Source of the DNA: Candidatus Dormiibacterota bacterium
GTDB taxonomy: Bacteria > Chloroflexota > Dormibacteria > Aeolococcales > Aeolococcaceae
Length of the DNA: 38,268 bases
Assembly: GCA_003132805.1 (NCBI GenBank)
Contig: PKYW01000055.1
Location: 1,599-39,866, forward strand
Reading direction: 5' to 3'
Shown here: positions 29,884 through 35,294 of the stretch, piece after piece
How positions within the stretch are numbered: the stretch's first letter is position 1
Layout of the letters: each line of letters starts with the position of its first letter
Translations under genes and position numbers: made by a program
Notes under the pieces: generated by a model
Told to the model about the DNA's origin: nothing
Databases searched by the model: none
Seen by the model: the letters and a program-made list of their open reading frames with translations, nothing else

Positions 29884-30306
29884 CTATCCCGTCATCCGGC
29901 GGTCGTCTTCTCCGAAAGTGCTCGGTCTCGTCCATGCCATGGCAAAGCATGTCGGCACTGTGATGACCTCGCCCCGGCGGCGGTAATCCGACGGCGTCTC
30001 GCCGACAATGTTATGAAACGTCTTGCTGAAGGTTCCGAGGCTGGTGAACCCGACGTCGAAGCAGACATCGGTGACGCTTCGATCCGTGCAACGGAGCAGG
30101 TAGAGCGCCCTCTCGACGCGGCGGCGTTGCAGATACCGATGCGGGGTCTCCCCGAACGTCGCGTGAAACTCGCGGATGAAGTGCGCTCGCGACACGCACG
30201 CGATGCGCGCGAGCGCTGGTACGTCAAGCGGCCGCGCATACGTGAGATCCATCGCGTCGCGTGCGCGGAGCAACCGCCGGTTCGTCTCCTCCACTGCCCG
30301 GGTCAT
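29884..30306 (-). CDS. AraC-family DNA-binding protein, HTH domain only
   Basis: A 140-residue AraC/XylS protein containing only the double helix-turn-helix: LDVPALARIACVSRAHFIREFHATFG (first HTH) and RSVTDVCFDVGFTSLGTFSKTFHNIVGETPSDYRRR (second, the family signature). There is no N-terminal sensor domain, so a ligand would act through another protein, or it works constitutively. ATG 30306 overlaps the stop of the dioxygenase gene as TGATG, and GTG 30309 is an alternative. It is the last gene of a four-gene operon and probably regulates it. Confidence 0.92.
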   Translation of the reverse strand: MTRAVEETNRRLLRARDAMDLTYARPLDVPALARIACVSRAHFIREFHATFGETPHRYLQRRRVERALYLLRCTDRSVTDVCFDVGFTSLGTFSKTFHNIVGETPSDYRRRGEVITVPTCFAMAWTRPSTFGEDDRRMTG

Positions 30307-31130
30307 CACGTTGCGCTGATGGCCATGTCGAGGCCAAGGCCGATCCGCACCGCGAGCTCCACGGGCGAGTACTCACCCGATGGACGGTCGTACTGAAACG
30401 GCGCACGCTGCGGGAGCGCCGGCTGGGCCATGAAACGCGGGGTGGTGCCGCGGTGTGGCCACGTGGCGCTATGGACAAGAAAGGGATGACAGAGATACAC
30501 GTCGCCCGCGCGTCCGGTCGCGTAAGCGATCGGGCACGCTTCCATTTCCGGCGTGTTGGTCGCGACTCGAGAGAATGGCATGCCCGCGGTCCCGGCCTCA
30601 CGCAGTTGCGCCGGCACCAACAGATGCGAGCCGACCCGGATGCCCGTTGGTGCATCGTCATTACCGACATCGCTGAGGAGTACCAGCAGGAGCAGCGCTC
30701 GGTCACGCGAGGCGAGATTGACCCAGGACTCGTCCCCAACCGCGTAGCTCCCTTCGATGTGCCAACCGGCATCCCCCGGATCCTCCGGACGCGGATAGCG
30801 AACGACGACCAGCCCAACGTTGTTGCGCGGCGCCCATCGGTCCCGACCGGCGAGCCTGTCATACGCCTGCTGCAGGATCGGCGTGCTGAGGACACCGGCA
30901 AAGCTCGCGTGTCCCGCGCCGACGTGCCGCGTGACCGCGTGCGTCCAGCTCGTCGGGTTGGTCAGGTCGATGCCCGCTTGCGCCGCGATCTGGTACCGGC
31001 ACTCGACGGCAACATCACGCGGGAACGCACCGTCGATACGCAGAAATCCATCGCGGATAAAGCTCGCGACCTGAGCATTGTCAGGCCCGTGTTGACGGAA
31101 AGACGCTACCTCGTCGCCGCAGACACTCAC
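30306..31130 (-). CDS. Phytanoyl-CoA dioxygenase (PhyH)-like Fe(II)/2-oxoglutarate enzyme
   Basis: A 274-residue oxygenase of the PhyH superfamily. FIRDGFLRIDGAFPRD is the typical start, the metal site is H124-I-E126 in GWHIEGSY with distal H220, and R232 follows 12 residues later to hold 2-oxoglutarate. The Asp of the usual HxD motif is replaced by Glu, an allowed but uncommon ligand. GTG 31130 overlaps the stop of the MBL-fold gene (CCGTGA). Much longer frames reading upstream are antisense or out-of-frame shadow. Likely hydroxylates a small molecule made or used by its operon partners. Confidence 0.9.
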   Translation of the reverse strand: MSVCGDEVASFRQHGPDNAQVASFIRDGFLRIDGAFPRDVAVECRYQIAAQAGIDLTNPTSWTHAVTRHVGAGHASFAGVLSTPILQQAYDRLAGRDRWAPRNNVGLVVVRYPRPEDPGDAGWHIEGSYAVGDESWVNLASRDRALLLLVLLSDVGNDDAPTGIRVGSHLLVPAQLREAGTAGMPFSRVATNTPEMEACPIAYATGRAGDVYLCHPFLVHSATWPHRGTTPRFMAQPALPQRAPFQYDRPSGEYSPVELAVRIGLGLDMAISAT

Positions 31131-32083
31131 GGCGCGCGGAACTCGAAGACGGTCCCCACGGACGGCTGCACGAACGCCTCCGGCATGGCGCGCGCCAATG
31201 CGTGCATCGCGCGCCATCCCGTGCAATGTGCCGGCACGATTCGCTTGATGCCGATAGCAGTGACGTCGGCAACGGTCTCCGGGATGAGCGGTTCGAACAA
31301 CGCACCGGTGAGGTGGAACCCGCCGATCACCCCGGCCACGCGCGATTCGCCGGTCAACTGCTGCGCGTTGCGAATGACGTTGACGATGCCCGCGTGCGAG
31401 CAGCCGGACACAATGACCAGCCCTCGGTCGCGAACGTTCACGACGATGTTCTGGTCGTCCCAGGTCCACGGATCGGGCTCCCAGTCGCCACCGTCGGAGC
31501 GCGCCATCTGCAGGGGAAAGCCCTTCTCGTACGAGGTGACTCTCGCAACCTGACCCGAGACCAGCACCTCGTCGTCGATGAGCAGCGTCGGCCCGCGTTC
31601 CTCGACCACGGTAAGGCCTTCGCGTTCGAGGTCGTTGTGACTGGGCGGCGGGAGGTGTATCTCCACACCGGTCGGGAAGGCGAGCTTGCGATCCTTCCAG
31701 GCATCCGGGTGGATGATGAGCGGGAGCTTCATCGGACCGTTGCGGCGGAACAGGCCCTCGAGCCCACCGTGATGATCCACGTGGCCGTGAGAGATCGCGA
31801 TGGCACGCAGGTTGCTGACGTCGATCTGCATGACATCGAGGTTGTGCTGGAGTGCGAGTGCGGACAGACCGCCGTCGTAGAGGACCGAGAATCGCCGTCC
31901 ACTGCTCTCCACGGTGACCAGCGCCGAGAAGCCGTGCTCGGCAAGCAGGGAATCGTGGTCCGACCAGTCGTACGCGACCTTGAAGCGTTGGACCTCTTCC
32001 TGACCGGCCATCAGGATGTCGAGGGAGAGATCCATGACGAGCGTCACGTCGACGGCGTCGACCGGGGTGAGGGCGATCGTCAC
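31127..32083 (-). CDS. Metallo-beta-lactamase-fold hydrolase
   Basis: A 318-residue MBL-fold enzyme. The metal motif HGHVDHHGG holds H99, H101, D103 and H104; later ligands are in VSGCSHAG and the C-terminal GGFHL, and a RIVPAHCTGW block closes the site. The pattern fits the branch annotated as 7,8-dihydropterin-6-yl-methyl ribofuranosyl-aminobenzene phosphate synthase, although that name is taken from methanogens and probably does not describe the reaction here. No signal peptide. GTG 32083 starts 26 bases after the upstream stop; the dioxygenase start overlaps its end, so the genes are coupled. Confidence 0.92.
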   Translation of the reverse strand: MTIALTPVDAVDVTLVMDLSLDILMAGQEEVQRFKVAYDWSDHDSLLAEHGFSALVTVESSGRRFSVLYDGGLSALALQHNLDVMQIDVSNLRAIAISHGHVDHHGGLEGLFRRNGPMKLPLIIHPDAWKDRKLAFPTGVEIHLPPPSHNDLEREGLTVVEERGPTLLIDDEVLVSGQVARVTSYEKGFPLQMARSDGGDWEPDPWTWDDQNIVVNVRDRGLVIVSGCSHAGIVNVIRNAQQLTGESRVAGVIGGFHLTGALFEPLIPETVADVTAIGIKRIVPAHCTGWRAMHALARAMPEAFVQPSVGTVFEFRAP

Positions 32084-32109
32084 GGCTGCTCGCTACGCAC
32101 GCGCATAGA

Positions 32110-33021
32110 TTAGGGGGCCCGGGGAAACCACTCCCGGCGCAGTTTGTGGCTTCCGTCCTCACAGCCAACCTCGTAGTACACCGCGGTGCGGTCACCGTCC
32201 TCGACGACGGCCGCGTAGCGGAGCGCCGGGTATGGTCCCGTCGCTTGAGCGACCGGCGCATCGCCCACGACCTCGAGGTGATCAACGCGACCCCTCGCGA
32301 CACCGGTCCGCTCCTCCCAGTTCTCCGCGGCACTTGCACGGCCGTCGTAGAAGGCGAAGACCTCGTCGCCTCGCTCCATGATCGCGGTGACCCGAGTGCC
32401 GCGCTGATCCCACCGACCCGGGGTGGGCTCCAGCGCCGGGCCGCGCAACGTCCAGGCAATGCCGTCCTTGCTGGTTGCGAACTCCGTCCACATCCGATCG
32501 GTGGCGTCCGGATCGTCGAGCGGATGGCAGCAGATCCACGCGCGCCATCCACTCGCATCGCGGCTGATCACGGGGTCCTTCATGCCCACGCGTGCGTCAC
32601 CCGGCATGACCACCCGGCGCCCGCTCGTCACGAAGGCCTCCGGCGCAGCTGCATCCAGCAACTCGACGCGCCAGTGCCGTGTGCCAAAGGTTGCACAGCT
32701 GAGATAGAGGCGCCAGCGCCCGGCACCGTCCACGACGAGCGCCGGCCGCTCGAGCGACTCGGCATCCATCGCCCGCTTGTCGATGCGGCAGAGCTCGGTG
32801 AGCCTACCGCCGGCGCCGACCTGCCCGACGATCACGTCGCCGCCTCGCCCGTCGTCGACGGGTCGGCGGTTCCGATACGCCACGTAGTGCACACCGTCGC
32901 GTACCAGAACGCTGGCGGCGCCGACCCAGTGGCCCGGTCCGCGCTCGGCGGGCACAGCGATCGTCTCCGCGCCGGCGTTGCGGGGAATCGGGAGATCCGC
33001 CAGTGTCGACGTAGGGTCCAC
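32110..33021 (-). CDS. Five-bladed-propeller glycosidase-like protein (GH43/GH32-like)
   Basis: A 303-residue protein resembling the five-bladed propeller of GH43/GH32/GH130-type glycosidases. Repeated blade patterns occur: VGAASVLVRDGVHYVAYRNR, ESLERPALVVDGAGRWRLYLS, VGMKDPVISRDASGWRAWICC, FATSKDGIAWTLRGPALEP and GDEVFAFYDGRASAAENW. The acidic KDPVI at the centre is like the catalytic or transition-state Asp position in these families. No signal peptide, so it would act in the cytoplasm. GTG 33021 is preferred; an in-frame longer version would run into the divergent NTF2-like gene. First gene of the four-gene operon. Confidence 0.82.
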   Translation of the reverse strand: MDPTSTLADLPIPRNAGAETIAVPAERGPGHWVGAASVLVRDGVHYVAYRNRRPVDDGRGGDVIVGQVGAGGRLTELCRIDKRAMDAESLERPALVVDGAGRWRLYLSCATFGTRHWRVELLDAAAPEAFVTSGRRVVMPGDARVGMKDPVISRDASGWRAWICCHPLDDPDATDRMWTEFATSKDGIAWTLRGPALEPTPGRWDQRGTRVTAIMERGDEVFAFYDGRASAAENWEERTGVARGRVDHLEVVGDAPVAQATGPYPALRYAAVVEDGDRTAVYYEVGCEDGSHKLRREWFPRAP

Positions 33022-33127
33022 CGACCTATCCTGCCGCGTCCGTTCCGCGCGGTGCCCCGGAGCCGCAATCGAACTGCAACCGGGTGCATCGACGATGCGA
33101 ACGTCGTACAACATCAGGAGCAGCGAA
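33022..33127. promoter_or_regulatory. Divergent intergenic region between two operons
   Basis: 106 bases separate the glycosidase-like operon (minus) from the NTF2-like operon (plus). TATCCT lies at 33027-33032 on the plus strand, and its complement CAGGAT-type box sits 5 bases before GTG 33021 on the minus strand. AGGAG at about 33116-33120 is the ribosome site of the plus-strand gene. No clear operator is visible. Confidence 0.35.
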
Positions 33128-33511
33128 ATGACGAATCCCGTGGACAGGTTCACCCAGGCGATCGAGACCGCGTCCCTGAGCGACGCGAACGTCTTCGCTC
33201 AGGATGCGGTGCTCGACGCGACGGTCCCCAACTGGCGGTACACGGTGAACGGCGCCCTCAACATCGAGGCTGAGCTCGGTCGCTGGTACGCGGATCCGGG
33301 CAGGTTCGAGGAGCTCCGACGCACCGTACTTCCGGACGGCGAGCTCGTCGAGTTCGTGCTCACCTGGGAGGAGGACGGCGAGCCGCACATGTGTCATCAG
33401 GCGCACCACATCGAAGTCCACGATGGCCTGATCACACGCGACCGTGCCTGGTGTGGCGGGCGCTGGGGTGCGGCGCTGCAGGCGGAGATGGCCGAGGCAA
33501 CGCGTTTGTGA
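33128..33511 (+). CDS. NTF2-like (SnoaL-type) protein
   Basis: A 127-residue cone-shaped NTF2-fold protein. The opening helix DRFTQAIETASLSDANVFAQDAVLDATVPNWRY and the strands ELVEFVLTWEEDGEPHMCHQAHHIEVHDGLITRDRAWCGG are the SnoaL-like pattern. A His-rich stretch (MCHQAHHIEVHDG) faces the pocket and could be catalytic or bind metal. ATG 33128 follows AGGAG with 7-base spacing. It leads an operon: the APH-like gene overlaps its stop by 4 bases. Confidence 0.85.
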   Translation: MTNPVDRFTQAIETASLSDANVFAQDAVLDATVPNWRYTVNGALNIEAELGRWYADPGRFEELRRTVLPDGELVEFVLTWEEDGEPHMCHQAHHIEVHDGLITRDRAWCGGRWGAALQAEMAEATRL

Positions 33512-34506
33512 CCGCGTTGACGCCTGCGGGCCGGACGGTTGCGGTCGCAGAATCGGTCGACGTGCTGCTCCAGGGCTGCGAACGCCGCGAACCCTGGAGG
33601 ACGGCCGACGCGCTGTCGGGCAGCCGGTTCGAGCGAGTGGTCATCGACGGCGCTCCTCACGTCGTCAAGTACATCTCGGTCGAGGACGACTGGATCATGC
33701 GCGCCACCGGCGACCTCGGCCGGCGCCAGCTGAACCTGCTCGCATCCGATGTGCTCGCGGCGCTGCCGGCATCGATCGATCACGCGATCGTCGGATGCGC
33801 CCCATTGCCGGGCAACCGAGGGGCTGCGCTGCTCATGCGCGATGTCTCCGGCGCCATGGTGCCCCCGGGGAGCGAGCCGATCGCGATGCAATTGCACCGC
33901 GGCTTCATCGAGGACATGGCGGCGATGCACGTCGCGTACTGGGGGTTCCATGAAGGGACCGCGCTGTTTCCGCTCGCGCATCACTATGTCTTTCTCACCC
34001 CGGCGATGGCGGAGCTCGAGGCGGCGACGCCGCACTCGGACCCGGTCCCTCCTGCCGTCGCAAACGGTTGGCGGCAGCTTGGCGAGCGATATCCCAAAGA
34101 CGCGCGCAGACTGCGCGATCTCGCCGAAGACCCGTGGCCGCTGGTGGCCGCCCTTCGGGCTGGCCCGCAGACGCTCATCCACGGCGATTGGAAGCTCGGC
34201 AACCTCGGCCGCGACGGATCGCGAACGATCCTGCTCGACTGGGACCGCACCGGCGAGGGTGCGCCGCTCATCGACCTGGCGTGGTACCTGGCGGTGAACT
34301 GCGACCGCTTACCGGAAACCAAGGACGACGCAATCAACGCGTACAGAGCGTCGCTCGAGTCCGCCGGCATCGCGACGACGCCGTGGTGGGACGATCAACT
34401 CGCCGCAGCGCTGGCGGGAGCGTTCCTGCAACTTGGTTGGTCGAAAACCGGGGACGCTCGCGAGTTCGGATGGTGGAGCGAACGCCTCGCCGCGTGGAAC
34501 CCGTAG
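33508..34506 (+). CDS. APH-like phosphotransferase family protein
   Basis: A 332-residue protein with the aminoglycoside-phosphotransferase/choline-kinase fold. The ATP-lobe Lys is in HVVKYISVED, the catalytic loop is LIHGDWKLGN (H-G-D with N four residues later) and the metal Asp is in LLDWDRTGEGAPLIDLAWYL. All key residues are present, so it should be an active small-molecule kinase. Substrates of this family run from antibiotics to sugars and choline, so resistance is not implied. GTG 33508 overlaps the NTF2-like stop as GTGA. Its last 13 bases overlap the start of the methyltransferase gene. Confidence 0.9.
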   Translation: MTALTPAGRTVAVAESVDVLLQGCERREPWRTADALSGSRFERVVIDGAPHVVKYISVEDDWIMRATGDLGRRQLNLLASDVLAALPASIDHAIVGCAPLPGNRGAALLMRDVSGAMVPPGSEPIAMQLHRGFIEDMAAMHVAYWGFHEGTALFPLAHHYVFLTPAMAELEAATPHSDPVPPAVANGWRQLGERYPKDARRLRDLAEDPWPLVAALRAGPQTLIHGDWKLGNLGRDGSRTILLDWDRTGEGAPLIDLAWYLAVNCDRLPETKDDAINAYRASLESAGIATTPWWDDQLAAALAGAFLQLGWSKTGDAREFGWWSERLAAWNP

Positions 34507-35294
34507 GCACCGATCCAAGCACCGCCTACCAGGGCGTGGCCGGCGCATGGGCTCGTGGCCCGGCGGCGCTGTACGACAGGCTGGCTTCTGTCACCGTCGC
34601 CGGTGTCGCCGACCAGCTCCGAGGCAAGCTGGTGCTCGACGTCGGCGCCGGGACCGGCGCGCTGTGCCGTGCACTCCGGACGGCAGGAGCGACTCCCATC
34701 GCCCTCGACACATCAAGGGACATGCTCCGGCGCATCGGTGAGACCGCCGCGCTGGCGATCGCGGGCGACATGTGTGCGCTGCCGCTTGCGCGCGGAGGCG
34801 TCGATGCGGCTGTCAGTGGTTTCGCCATCTCGCACATCGATGCGCCACAGGACGCGCTGCGCGAGATGCGCAGAGTGGTGCGACCGCACGGATGGGTCAT
34901 CGCCGCGGTGTTCGGCGCAGCGTCTGCGAGCGCCTCGAAGGATGCCGTCGACGAGGTGGCTCGGGACTTCGGGTTTCAACCACCGGCTTGGTACGTCCAG
35001 CTCAAGACGCACACGGAGCCTCGCTCGAACACCCCTGCCTTACTCACTGAGTGCGCCGAGACGGCGGGCCTCGACACCATCAAGATCGCAGATGTGATCG
35101 TGGACCCCGGTATCGATACGCCCGAAGCGATCGCGGCATATCGCACCGGGCTCGCGCACATGGCGCCCTTCGTCGCCTCGCTCCCCGAGCCGACCCGCAT
35201 CGAGTTCATCGCGCGTGCGGTCGCCGCCGTCCGGCAGCGCGGTCAGGCCGTTCGTCCGCGCGTCCTGGTGCTCTCGAGCCGCGTGCCCGCATAG
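34494..35294 (+). CDS. Class I SAM-dependent methyltransferase
   Basis: A 266-residue methyltransferase. Motif I is LVLDVGAGTGALCRAL, motif II PIALDTSRDML, then GDMCALPLARGGVDAAVSGFAISHI and RVVRPHGWVIAAVFG, the Methyltransf_11 pattern. The N terminus AYQGVAGAWARGPAALYDRLA is the usual cap. GTG 34494 overlaps the kinase gene by 13 bases, giving tight coupling within the three-gene operon; the next GTG-type codon would lose the cap helix. Its last 52 bases overlap the 3' end of the AfsR-type gene on the other strand. Substrate unknown, perhaps the product of the kinase. Confidence 0.9.
   Translation: MEPVGTDPSTAYQGVAGAWARGPAALYDRLASVTVAGVADQLRGKLVLDVGAGTGALCRALRTAGATPIALDTSRDMLRRIGETAALAIAGDMCALPLARGGVDAAVSGFAISHIDAPQDALREMRRVVRPHGWVIAAVFGAASASASKDAVDEVARDFGFQPPAWYVQLKTHTEPRSNTPALLTECAETAGLDTIKIADVIVDPGIDTPEAIAAYRTGLAHMAPFVASLPEPTRIEFIARAVAAVRQRGQAVRPRVLVLSSRVPA

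Noticed and set aside
31131-32558. An upstream extension of the PhyH frame to 750 codons
   Set aside because: The extra part overlaps the MBL and glycosidase-like genes out of frame and has no domain; the GTG at 31130 gives a normal family start.
33508-34506. Calling the APH-like protein an aminoglycoside-resistance enzyme
   Set aside because: The catalytic motifs define only the kinase fold; nothing in the sequence identifies an antibiotic substrate.
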